Of a stretch of DNA of 64,000 nt, positions 56,866 to 64,000 are shown piece by piece. This stretch comes from Pelomonas sp. CA6. Its GTDB lineage: Bacteria; Pseudomonadota; Gammaproteobacteria; Burkholderiales; Burkholderiaceae_C. A program made the position numbers and the translations under genes. The first letter of the stretch is position 1. The number at the start of each line of letters is the position of its first letter. The stretch spans positions 1 through 64,000 of the forward strand of contig NZ_JAKZFD010000006.1 in the NCBI RefSeq assembly GCF_022549225.1, given 5' to 3'. The notes beneath the pieces were generated by a model. The model made no database searches, had not been told where the DNA came from, and saw only the letters and a list, made by a program, of their open reading frames with translations.

Positions 56866-57014
56866 AACGAGAATGCGACTATAGCAGAGATTTCCGTGCT
56901 GTGGACAAGCGCATCGCATGCTGTGGGTGTCGCCGCGCGGCTAGGGCTGCCCCGCTGGCCGGGCGGGGCCGGGATCGCGCACACTGCGGCGCGTTGCACC
57001 CTCGGAAGCACACG

Positions 57015-57887
57015 ATGAAGCCATCCAGCTCGGCCTGGTGGGAGGCCCAGTACAACAACCGCCAGCGCGTCAGCGACAGCGCCGAGATCCTGCAGCGCTG
57101 GGCGCAGGCCTCGGCGCTGACGCGTTCGCGCATCCCGGCCCATCTGGACCTGCCCTATGGCGAGGGCCCGATGGAGCGCCTGGACGTCTTTCCGGCGGAT
57201 ACCGCGGAGCCGGCGCCGGTGCTGGTCTTTCTGCACGGCGGCTACTGGCGCTCGCTGGACAAGAGCGACCACTCCTTCCTGGCCGCGGTGTTCCGCGACG
57301 AGGGTGCGATGGTGGTCGTGCCCAACTACAGCCTCTGTCCCGAGGTGGGGATGGAGCGCATCCCACTGCAGCTGAGCCAGGCGCTGGCCTGGGTCTGGCG
57401 CCATGCCGGGCGCTATGGCGGCGACCCGACGCGCATCGTCGTCGCGGGGCATTCGGCGGGCGGGCACCTGGCGGCGATGCTGATGTGCTGCGACTGGAAG
57501 ACGGTGGCGCCGGAGCTGCCGCGCCATCTGGTCAAGGGAGCGCTGAGCATCTCGGGCCTGCATGACCTGGCACCGCTGCTGCGCGTGCCTTCGCTGCAGG
57601 CCGATTTGCGGTTGGACGAGGCGTCGGTGCGGCGGCTCAGCCCGGTGCATTTCCCGCCGCCCGAGCAGCCGTTGTACGCGCTGGTGGGCGGCGACGAAAG
57701 CGAGGAATTCCAGCGCCAGACGGGGCTGATCCGCGAGGCCTGGGGACCGCGCACCGTGCCGGTCTGCGAGCGCCTGCGGGGCTTCAACCATTTCACCGTG
57801 CTGCACGACCTCGCCGACCCCGAGGGCCGCAGCCACCAGATGGCGCGCCACCTGCTGGATCTGCGCTGGTATAGCGCACTGCTATGA
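57015..57887 (+). CDS. Alpha/beta hydrolase, kynurenine-formamidase-like
   Basis: Cytoplasmic esterase/hydrolase of 290 residues. Oxyanion motif HGGYWRSLDKSDHSF and nucleophile elbow AGHSAGGHLAAM are clear; the acid (VGGDES) and the histidine (GFNHFTVLHDL) complete the triad. HGGYW is found in kynurenine-formamidase-like hydrolases and in carboxylesterases, so the substrate is not fixed. ATG 57015 is preferred; the longer frame from 56541 runs through the tRNA gene and cannot be real. It is followed by 141 bp without a gene before the rubrerythrin. Confidence 0.88.
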   Translation: MKPSSSAWWEAQYNNRQRVSDSAEILQRWAQASALTRSRIPAHLDLPYGEGPMERLDVFPADTAEPAPVLVFLHGGYWRSLDKSDHSFLAAVFRDEGAMVVVPNYSLCPEVGMERIPLQLSQALAWVWRHAGRYGGDPTRIVVAGHSAGGHLAAMLMCCDWKTVAPELPRHLVKGALSISGLHDLAPLLRVPSLQADLRLDEASVRRLSPVHFPPPEQPLYALVGGDESEEFQRQTGLIREAWGPRTVPVCERLRGFNHFTVLHDLADPEGRSHQMARHLLDLRWYSALL

Positions 57888-58028
57888 ATCGCATTGAAGT
57901 TCTGTATTGGCTCCCGTCCGGGCTTTGAGCTAGCGTCTTGGCGTGCCGCCGGTTCGAGAGGCATCCGGGTGCAGGGGCCCAGGGGGCCGCTTTCAGTGAT
58001 CGCCAACCATTTCCGAAGGGAGTGAGCC

Positions 58029-58448
58029 ATGGGACTGAAGGGATCCAAGACCGAGCAGAACCTCAAGGACGCGTTCGCCGGTGAGTCGCAGGCCAATCGC
58101 CGTTACCTGTACTTCGCGAACAAGGCCGACATCGAGGGCCAGAACGACGTGGCGGCGTTGTTCCGTTCCACGGCCGAAGGTGAGACCGGCCACGCGCATG
58201 GGCATCTGGAGTTTCTCGAGCAGGTGGGCGACCCGGCCACCGGGCTGCCGATCGGCGCGACGCGCGACAACCTGAAGGCCGCGGTGGCCGGCGAGACGCA
58301 CGAGTACACCGACATGTACCCGGGCATGGCCAGGACCGCGCGCGACGAAGGCTTCGACGAGATCGCGGACTGGTTCGAGACCCTGGCGAAAGCGGAGCGC
58401 TCGCACGCCAACCGCTACCAGAAGGCACTGGACGCGCTGGTCGACTGA
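58029..58448 (+). CDS. Rubrerythrin-type diiron protein
   Basis: Ferritin-like peroxidase of 139 residues lacking the C-terminal rubredoxin domain of classical rubrerythrins. The diiron ligands fit two Ex29-ExxH sets: [21 protein letters not shown] with [16 protein letters not shown], and [20 protein letters not shown] with [16 protein letters not shown]. Likely reduces hydrogen peroxide using electrons from the iron-sulfur protein encoded next. GGGAGTGAG lies before the ATG. A hairpin (CCCGCC-GCGA-GGCGGG, 58460-58475) is just downstream but the next gene seems linked. Confidence 0.92.
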   Translation: MGLKGSKTEQNLKDAFAGESQANRRYLYFANKADIEGQNDVAALFRSTAEGETGHAHGHLEFLEQVGDPATGLPIGATRDNLKAAVAGETHEYTDMYPGMARTARDEGFDEIADWFETLAKAERSHANRYQKALDALVD

Positions 58449-58570
58449 GACCGGCCTAGCCCGCCGCGAGGCGGGTACTTCCACGCGGGGCGGCGGCGCG
58501 TGTGCGCCGCAATGCGCCGGGGCCGCCGTGGGCTCCAGCGCATTGCGCGATCCTGTCCCCGGAGCGGCTC

Positions 58571-59920
58571 ATGAGCACGAGAGAAGGCAATCTGGAGGCG
58601 CCCACCCGGCATCCGCTGGACTGGAAGAACCCTTCGTTCTACGACGAACAGCAATGCCTCCACGAGATGGAGCGCATCTTCGAGATCTGCCATGGCTGCC
58701 GGCGCTGCGTCAACCTGTGCCAGGCCTTTCCCACCTTGTTCGATCTCGTCGACCAGGGGCCCAGTGGCGAGGTGGACGGGGTGGCGCGCCAGGACTTCTG
58801 GAAGGTGGTGGAGCAGTGTTATCTGTGCGACCTCTGCTACATGACCAAGTGTCCCTATGTGCCTCCGCATGCCTGGAACCTGGACTTCCCGCACACCATG
58901 CTGCGCGCCAAGGCGATCCGCTTCCGCAAGGGCGAGGTCGGTGTGGGCGAGCGCTTTCTCGCCTCCACCGACGTGCATGGCCAGTTCGCCGGCATTCCCG
59001 TCGTGGTTCAGGGCGTCAACGCGGTGAACCGCACGCGCGCGGCGCGCCGCGCGATGGACGCCGTGCTGGGCGTGCATCCGCGGGCCTGGATGCCGCCGCT
59101 GGCGAACTGGCGTTTCCGCTGGGGCGCCGCCGACAGCCGCGCGCAGGTGGTCACCCACGGCGAGCGCACGCCGGGCCGGGTGGCGATCTTCTCCACCTGC
59201 TACATCAACTACAACGAGCCGGGCATCGGCCACGACCTGCTCAAGCTGCTGGCGCACAACGAGATTCCCTATGAAATCGTCGAGAAGGAGCGCTGCTGCG
59301 GCATGCCCAAGCTGGAGCTGGGCGACCTGGACGCGGTGGCGCGCCACAAGGAAGCCAACATCCCCGTGCTGGCGCGCTACGCCCGCGAGGGCTATGCCAT
59401 CCTCAGCGCCATCCCCAGCTGCACGCTGATGTTCAAGCAGGAGCTGCCGCTGATGTTCCCGGACGATGCCGAGGTGCTGCAGGTGCGCGACGCGATCTGG
59501 GATCCCTTCGAATACCTGGTGGCGCGGCACAAGGACGGCCTGCTGAGGACGGACTTCAAGACGCCGCTGGGCCGGGTCAGCTACCACATCCCCTGCCATG
59601 CGCGGGTGCAGAACATGGGCCGCAAGACCGAGGAGATGTTCAAGCTGATCGGCCGCCATGTGGCGCTGCAGCTCAACACCGTGGAGCGCTGTTCCGGCCA
59701 TGCCGGCACCTACGGTGTGAAGACGCCCTATCACCCGGTCGCGATGAAGATAGGCCGGCCGGTGTTCAAGGCCATGGCCAAGGACGATCCCGAGGTGATC
59801 GCGTCGGACTGCGCGCTGGCCATCCATCACATCGGCCAGGGCATGGCCGAGGCCGGCACGCCGGCGCGCGCGATGATGCACCCGCTGAGTCTGGTGCGAC
59901 GGGCCTATGGCCTGGACTGA
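58571..59920 (+). CDS. GlpC-like iron-sulfur protein with CCG domains
   Basis: Protein of 449 residues resembling GlpC and heterodisulfide-reductase subunit D. Two cysteine clusters near the N-terminus (CHGCRRCVNLCQAFP and CYLCDLCYMTKCPY) should bind two [4Fe-4S] clusters. CCG-type cysteine motifs are spread through the rest: STCYINY, KERCCGMPKLELG, IPSCTLMFKQE, HIPCHARVQN, ERCSGHAG. No membrane helix, so it probably acts as a soluble redox carrier with the rubrerythrin. ATG 58571 is used. The DUF3501 gene follows 28 bp later. Confidence 0.9.
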   Translation: MSTREGNLEAPTRHPLDWKNPSFYDEQQCLHEMERIFEICHGCRRCVNLCQAFPTLFDLVDQGPSGEVDGVARQDFWKVVEQCYLCDLCYMTKCPYVPPHAWNLDFPHTMLRAKAIRFRKGEVGVGERFLASTDVHGQFAGIPVVVQGVNAVNRTRAARRAMDAVLGVHPRAWMPPLANWRFRWGAADSRAQVVTHGERTPGRVAIFSTCYINYNEPGIGHDLLKLLAHNEIPYEIVEKERCCGMPKLELGDLDAVARHKEANIPVLARYAREGYAILSAIPSCTLMFKQELPLMFPDDAEVLQVRDAIWDPFEYLVARHKDGLLRTDFKTPLGRVSYHIPCHARVQNMGRKTEEMFKLIGRHVALQLNTVERCSGHAGTYGVKTPYHPVAMKIGRPVFKAMAKDDPEVIASDCALAIHHIGQGMAEAGTPARAMMHPLSLVRRAYGLD

Positions 59921-59948
59921 CGTTCCCGACCTTCTCACAGGAGCCGCG

Positions 59949-60536
59949 ATGCCGCCGCCGACACTCACCCCCGACACACTGATGAGCCTGGAGGCCTATG
60001 CGCGGGCCCGCGCGGCGCTCAAGCCGCAGATCATCGCCCACCGTCGCCTGCGCAGCGTGCAGCTGGGTGAGCACATGACGCTGCAGTTCGAGGACGAACA
60101 GACCATCCGCTACCAGATCCAGGAGATGCTGCGCATCGAGCGCATCTTCGAGCCCGAGGGCATCCTGCAGGAGATCGCCGCCTATGCGCCGCTGCTGCCC
60201 GACGGCACGAACTGGAAGGCCACGCTGCTGCTGGAGTATCCCGACCCGAACGAGCGGCGGCGCGCGCTGGCGGGCCTGATCGGCGTGGAAGACCGCATGT
60301 TCGTCGAGGTCGAGGGGCACGCCAGGCAGTACGCGATCGCCGACGAGGACCTGGCGCGCGAGAACGAACAGAAGACCTCGTCGGTGCATTTCCTGCGCTT
60401 CGAGCTGCCGCTGGTGGCGCGCCAGGCGGTGCGGGCCGGGGCCCGGGTGCTGCTGGGCTGCGACCACCGCAACTACCCCGCGCACCGGGAGATCCCGGCC
60501 GAGACGCTGAGCGCGCTGGCGGGCGATCTGGTCTGA
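59949..60536 (+). CDS. DUF3501 family protein
   Basis: A 195-residue protein of unknown function. It is regularly encoded after rubrerythrin and GlpC-like genes in betaproteobacteria, from memory. Sequence is DTLMSLEAYARARAALKPQIIAHRRLRSVQLGEHMTLQFEDEQTIRYQIQEMLRIERIFEPEGILQEIAAYAPLLPDGTNWKATLLLEYPD, the conserved front part. A GCDHRNYPAHREIP-type segment near the end carries His and Cys and could bind metal. CAGGAG lies before ATG 59949. Confidence 0.87.
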   Translation: MPPPTLTPDTLMSLEAYARARAALKPQIIAHRRLRSVQLGEHMTLQFEDEQTIRYQIQEMLRIERIFEPEGILQEIAAYAPLLPDGTNWKATLLLEYPDPNERRRALAGLIGVEDRMFVEVEGHARQYAIADEDLARENEQKTSSVHFLRFELPLVARQAVRAGARVLLGCDHRNYPAHREIPAETLSALAGDLV

Positions 60537-60578
60537 GCCGATGCACCGCATGGGTGGGCCACGCGGCCGCGGCCGGGC

Positions 60579-62144
60579 CTACCAGCGACAGCCTTTGTCG
60601 CGCAGTGCGTCGGCGGCCAGCGGCAGCGCCGCCAACACGCCGTAGCGGGCATAGGCGTCGCGGCAGTCCTTGTTGGCCGCGTTCTCCACGGCCTTCTCCA
60701 CCTTGTTCTTGTGCTCTGGTGGCACGGGCACGGTGCGTATCAGCCCGATCGCGCTGCCGCGCGAGGGCTCGCCGCCACGCGGCAGGCGCAGATCCAGCGG
60801 ACGCTGCGGCGCGCTCGCCGGGGCCGAAGGCGGCAGTGCGAGGTCATGGCCCACGCGGGCGCCCGCGTCGGGACCACCCGGCAGCGTGGAGCCGTCCAGC
60901 GCGACGCGGCCTGCCGGCGAGGCCGGCTGCGGGCCCGGGGACGCATGGCCGGTCGATGCGGGCGGGGTGCTGCGCTCGGGCGTGGCCGAGGCGGCGGTCG
61001 TGCCGGGCGGTGTGGCGGTCGCGGGTACCGGTGCGGGTGCGGCTGACGAGGGGGTTGGGGCGGTCGCGGGCAGTTCCAGCCGGGGCGCGGGTTGCAGGTC
61101 GCTGGATGTGGCGTTGGCCTGCGTCACCGCCGGGTTGCGCTCGATCGCAGCCGGGCGTTGTGCCGCGGTGGCGGGCAGGGGGGCCTCGCCGTCCATCTGG
61201 CGCAGCACCGCCGGCGGAGCCGTGAGCAGCTGCAGCGCTGGCGTGGTGGACAGCGGTGCGGCGAGCTCGGGCCGGGCGGGGCTGCGGCGTTCGATGGGCG
61301 CTGCCGGCGCCGGGCGGGCCAAGAAGGGGACAGGGTCGGCGTTGAACTGGCGTGTCGCGGGTGCGGCCGGCAGGACGAGTGCCGGTGCCGGCGCGAGCGG
61401 CGCCTCCGTGGCGCCCGGGTCGGCGCGCCGGGGCTCGATAGGAGAGAGCGCCTGGCGGGCGGAGGCGGTCGGGGGCGGTGGCGCCTGCAGGCGCTGGATC
61501 GTTGCCGTGGGCTCGGGCAGGGTCAAACTGGGCGAGGGGGGCAGGTCTTGCCGTGCCTGGGCCTGGGCGTTGATCGCCTCGATGCGGCCCGCTGCCGCGC
61601 GTTCGGGCCGGGGGGGCGGCGTGGCCTCGAAGCGCTGCACGGACGGCGGCGCGGGCTGCGGCACAGTCGTGGTCGGTGGCGGTTCGGTGGGCTCGGCCGG
61701 TGCGGGCGTGGCCGGGCGCTCGTCGGCGGGGGGCCGCGTTGGCGCCGGTCCAGGCGTGTCGCGACCGGTGGCACGCTCGCTGGGCTGGGCGCGCCACTGT
61801 CCCAGTCGTGCCGCGCCGGGGCCGGCGTCGGGCGGGGGGGGCGAATCGGCCGGCCTGACCATGCCGCCGAAGCGCTGCTGGGCATGCGTGCCCACGGGAC
61901 CGGCCTCGGGCACGCTGGGCGCGCCGGCGCCGCTGCCGGCCTCGGGGCGCAGGCCGCGCAGGTTCACGCTCAGCGAGCCCCAGCGGCCTTCGCCGGGCTT
62001 GGCGCTGCCGCCCGGCGCGCTGCCGAACATCAGGATCAGCCAGACATGCAGCAGCAGAGCCAGCAGCAGCGCCTGATGCAGCGGCGCCGGCCGGCCCGGG
62101 ATGGCGGCGCGGGACAGCGGCTGGGGCAGGGCGAGGCGGATCAT
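60579..62144 (-). CDS. Proline-rich TonB-like membrane-anchored protein
   Basis: Protein of about 521 residues, not assigned to a known family. It has one N-terminal membrane helix (LHQALLLALLLHVWLILMF) preceded by basic residues, then about 380 residues of proline/alanine/threonine-rich sequence, and a short C-terminal domain (AIGLIRTVPVPPEHKNKVEKAVENAANKDCRDAYARYGVLAALPLAADALRDKGCRW) with two cysteines. The outline is that of TonB or TolA, but the end lacks the TonB signature YP. It probably spans the periplasm. ATG 62144 is preferred; ATG 62171 is an alternative. Confidence 0.75.
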   Translation of the reverse strand: MIRLALPQPLSRAAIPGRPAPLHQALLLALLLHVWLILMFGSAPGGSAKPGEGRWGSLSVNLRGLRPEAGSGAGAPSVPEAGPVGTHAQQRFGGMVRPADSPPPPDAGPGAARLGQWRAQPSERATGRDTPGPAPTRPPADERPATPAPAEPTEPPPTTTVPQPAPPSVQRFEATPPPRPERAAAGRIEAINAQAQARQDLPPSPSLTLPEPTATIQRLQAPPPPTASARQALSPIEPRRADPGATEAPLAPAPALVLPAAPATRQFNADPVPFLARPAPAAPIERRSPARPELAAPLSTTPALQLLTAPPAVLRQMDGEAPLPATAAQRPAAIERNPAVTQANATSSDLQPAPRLELPATAPTPSSAAPAPVPATATPPGTTAASATPERSTPPASTGHASPGPQPASPAGRVALDGSTLPGGPDAGARVGHDLALPPSAPASAPQRPLDLRLPRGGEPSRGSAIGLIRTVPVPPEHKNKVEKAVENAANKDCRDAYARYGVLAALPLAADALRDKGCRW

Positions 62145-62219
62145 GGGCTGCGGCGTGGCTGCCCGCAGCATAGCGGCTGTGGGCCCATGGGCCGGCCCCG
62201 GGGCAGCCCTGGGCCTGGA

Positions 62220-62849
62220 TCAGAGCGCGGTGTAGCGGCCGGGTCGGTGGTTGATCGCCAGCGCCGCATTCATCGCCAGCATGCCCAGCAGCGACAGCCC
62301 GATGCGCTCCGGTGCGACAAAGGCGGCGGAGGCCAGCAGGATGCAGCCGTCCAGCACCGCCTGCACGATGCCGGCGCGCCAGCCTTTTTTCTCCTGCAGC
62401 CACAGCACCAGCACGTTCAGGCCGCCCAGGCTGGCGCGGTGGCGGAACAGGATCAGCATGCCGGCCCCGATCAGCAGGCCGCCGGCCACGGCGCCGAACA
62501 GCGGATGCAGCCGACCGAACTGCAGCCATTGCGGCAGCAGCTCCGACAGCGTGGACATCAGCGTGATCGCGGCAATGGTCTTGAGCGTGAAAGCCAGCCC
62601 GAGGCGCCGGTAGGCCAGCCAGTAGAAGGGCAGGTTGAGGCAGAAGAACAGGGCCCCGAAGGGCCAGCCGCCGGCATAGTGCAGCAGGAACGCAATGCCC
62701 ACGGTGCCGCCGGTCAGCATGCCCAACTGCTTGAACATCGCCACGCCCAGGGCGACGAACAGGCTGCCGGTCAGCAGGGCCTGCAGGTCCTCGAACAGGC
62801 TGTGCCGGAACACGCGCGACGCGTGCTTGAGCGCGACATGGCCGTTCAT
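62220..62849 (-). CDS. YitT-family membrane protein
   Basis: Integral membrane protein of 209 residues with about five to six helices. Family marks are SLFVALGVAMFKQLGMLTGGTVGIAFLLHYAGGWPFGALFFCLNLPFYWLAYRRLGLAFTLKT and ILFRHRASLGGLNVLVLWLQEKKGW. Role unknown; YitT proteins are thought to be transporters. The start ATG overlaps the stop of the DUF2788 gene by 4 bp. It converges on no gene, with 49 bp before the 62171/62144 start of the TonB-like gene, which continues in the same direction. Confidence 0.88.
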   Translation of the reverse strand: MNGHVALKHASRVFRHSLFEDLQALLTGSLFVALGVAMFKQLGMLTGGTVGIAFLLHYAGGWPFGALFFCLNLPFYWLAYRRLGLAFTLKTIAAITLMSTLSELLPQWLQFGRLHPLFGAVAGGLLIGAGMLILFRHRASLGGLNVLVLWLQEKKGWRAGIVQAVLDGCILLASAAFVAPERIGLSLLGMLAMNAALAINHRPGRYTAL

Positions 62850-63064
62850 TCGCCCACGCCCGCCAGGAAGTACTTGATCACGCCCTTGGCCGCGAAGCCC
62901 AGCAGCCCGAAGCCCAGGCCCAGCAGCAGGATGAAGGTGCCGAAGCGGCCCGCCTTGGACTCGCGCGCCAGCTGCAGGATGATGAACAGCATGTAGAGCA
63001 TGAAGGCGGTAACGCCCACGCTCAGGCCGAACTGAGCGATCTGCTCCTCGGAATACCCGAACAA
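62846..63064 (-). CDS. DUF2788 family membrane protein
   Basis: Small inner-membrane protein of 72 residues with two helices. The family sequence FGYSEEQIAQFGLSVGVTAFMLYMLFIILQLARESKAGRFGTFILLLGLGFGLLGFAAKGVIKYFL is complete. The start is a TTG at 63064, supported by GGAGA 7-8 bases before it and by the family N-terminus MFGYSEEQ; an upstream frame to 63127 overlaps the DUF2189 gene. It overlaps the YitT gene by 4 bp. Role unknown. Confidence 0.82.
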   Translation of the reverse strand: MFGYSEEQIAQFGLSVGVTAFMLYMLFIILQLARESKAGRFGTFILLLGLGFGLLGFAAKGVIKYFLAGVGE

Positions 63065-63083
63065 CTTACTTCTCCATTGCCGC

Positions 63084-63878
63084 TCAGTGCTCGCCCTGGG
63101 GGCGGCGCACCAGGTCGCGGTAGGCATGCCAGCTGGCGTGACCCAGCAGGGGCAGCACCAGCACCAGCCCCAGCATGAAGGTGGCCATGCCCAGCAGGGT
63201 CAGGGCCATGATGAGAAAGGCCCACAGCGCGATCGGCGCGGGATGCTCCATCACGACGCGCCAGCTCGCGAACACCGCGGCCAGCACGCGCATGCGCTGC
63301 TCCATCAGCAGCGGCACCGCGACGACGGTGGAGGCAAACACCGGCGCGGCCAGCAGCGCGCCCAATGCCAGCCAGACCTCGAACAGATAGCCTTCGGGCG
63401 CCAGCACCACGCGGCGCAGGAAGTCGGCCGGCGTGCTGATGTGGCCCGGCGCATAGGCCGTGATCAGCGCCGCCGACACCAGCACCCAGCCGGTTCCGGC
63501 CAACGCCAGCAGCAGGCCGAACTTGACCAACTGGCCGTTGCGCGGCCACCAGGCCTGGGCGACGGTGCCTAGGTCCGGACGCCGGCCCAGCTCCAGCGCA
63601 TGGCTCAGCGCATAAAAGCCGGTGGCCAGGATGGGCGCGACCAGCAGGAAGCCGCTGAAGGCCCCGGCCAGCAGCCAGAAGCGGTCGCGCGCCAGGGTCA
63701 GGATCAGGCTGCCGATCAGCGCCAGCCCCAGGCCTTGCAGCAGCGAGGGCAGCGGGCAGCGCCAAAGGTCGCGCCAGCCCATGGCCAGCCAGGCCAGGGG
63801 CCGCAGCGGCGGCACCGGCCGCACGCCGAAACGGCGCGATTCATGGAGGGCTTGGCGGGTGTAGGGCATTGGTCGCAT
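63084..63878 (-). CDS. DUF2189 family membrane protein
   Basis: Six-helix membrane protein of 264 residues, DUF2189. Recognisable parts are the start FGVRPVPPLRPLAWLAMGWRDLWRCPLPSLLQGLGLALIG, the helices LLAGAFSGFLLVAPILATGFYALSHALELG, and AYRDLVRR near the end. In other betaproteobacteria such genes are often near aerobic or microaerobic respiratory genes (from memory). It is the first gene of DUF2189-DUF2788-YitT. A TATCGT hexamer (63885-63890) is 6 bases from the ATG, and an FNR-type box is about 27 bases further. Confidence 0.88.
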   Translation of the reverse strand: MRPMPYTRQALHESRRFGVRPVPPLRPLAWLAMGWRDLWRCPLPSLLQGLGLALIGSLILTLARDRFWLLAGAFSGFLLVAPILATGFYALSHALELGRRPDLGTVAQAWWPRNGQLVKFGLLLALAGTGWVLVSAALITAYAPGHISTPADFLRRVVLAPEGYLFEVWLALGALLAAPVFASTVVAVPLLMEQRMRVLAAVFASWRVVMEHPAPIALWAFLIMALTLLGMATFMLGLVLVLPLLGHASWHAYRDLVRRPQGEH

Positions 63879-63904
63879 GCTGCCACGATAGCGCGCGATG
63901 CGAA

Positions 63905-63918
63905 TTGATGCCTATCAA
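63905..63918. promoter_or_regulatory. Perfect FNR/CRP-family box
   Basis: TTGAT-GCCT-ATCAA, an exact FNR consensus palindrome (TTGATNNNNATCAA). Its centre is about 33 bp before the DUF2189 ATG; the other side leads to a gene outside the window. Likely oxygen-responsive control of one or both. Confidence 0.72.
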
Positions 63919-64000
63919 TTGCGCGAAATACAACCGCGATGGGCGGCTGCGGCGAGGGCTCGGGCGCCGTGACGGAGCGGAGGGGTCAGCGGCTGGCGCG
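63919..64000. other. Non-coding window edge
   Basis: No gene, terminator or repeat recognised in the last 82 bases; a gene probably begins beyond the window. Confidence 0.5.

Overview
The window is GC-rich (about 70 %) chromosomal DNA from a betaproteobacterium, most likely a Burkholderiales member near Roseateles, Mitsuaria or Rubrivivax. This rests on the flhB-flhA-flhF-flhG-fliA order, an FlhDC-type flagellar hierarchy, and small families typical of that order (DUF1841, DUF3460, DUF2788, DUF3501). No phage, transposase, CRISPR array or rRNA was seen. One tRNA (Ala, CGC) and one FMN riboswitch are present.

Layout. 1-10.7 kb: a membrane methyltransferase, then motAB, cheYZ, and the late-export/regulatory block flhB-flhA-flhF-flhG-fliA. 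10.8-12.7 kb: a soluble chemoreceptor and a small lipoprotein. 12.8-24.7 kb: a signalling block with an HPt protein, a REC-PAS-GGDEF-EAL protein, a GGDEF cyclase, two sensor kinases, a REC-ANTAR regulator and an EAL/HDOD protein. 24.7-37.4 kb: the rod/ring/hook operon flgBCDEFGHIJKL on the minus strand, divergent from flgA, with flgM-flgN behind it. 37.4-44.3 kb: housekeeping genes (KefF/KefB-type antiporter pair, orphan ParA, MaoC, a NarL-type regulator, scpA, DUF3460), interrupted by about 0.8 kb of structured intergenic repeats. 44.3-53 kb: hsp20 and an ECF-sigma/ChrR photo-oxidative stress locus with two divergent lipid-modification operons. 53-64 kb: riboswitch-controlled ribB, a TetR-MFS-siderophore-interacting-protein cassette, tRNA-Ala, an alpha/beta hydrolase, a rubrerythrin/GlpC-like/DUF3501 operon, a proline-rich TonB-like protein, and YitT/DUF2788/DUF2189 membrane proteins.

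How it fits together. Two 35-bp inverted repeats resembling FlhD4C2 boxes lie upstream of flhB and between flgA and flgB. Three sites of the form T(C/A)AAG-N14-G(C/T)CGATA lie upstream of motA, cheY and flgM, matching FliA (sigma-28) promoters; two are buried in the 3' end of the preceding gene. This gives a readable three-tier cascade: FlhDC drives fliA and the hook-basal body, and FliA then drives motors, chemotaxis and its own anti-sigma. Separately, three copies of (T/C)GATCC-N17-GTA(C/G)AAG precede the ECF sigma gene and the two operons on either side, so the membrane-lipid genes look like one small ChrR-controlled regulon.

The most interesting non-textbook items are that ECF regulon, an array of multi-hairpin repeats with compensatory changes (42.6-43.2 kb), a possible RNA thermometer over the hsp20 start, an FlhG-like protein without the Walker A lysine, and several genes whose -10 box lies 6-8 nt before the start codon (likely leaderless).
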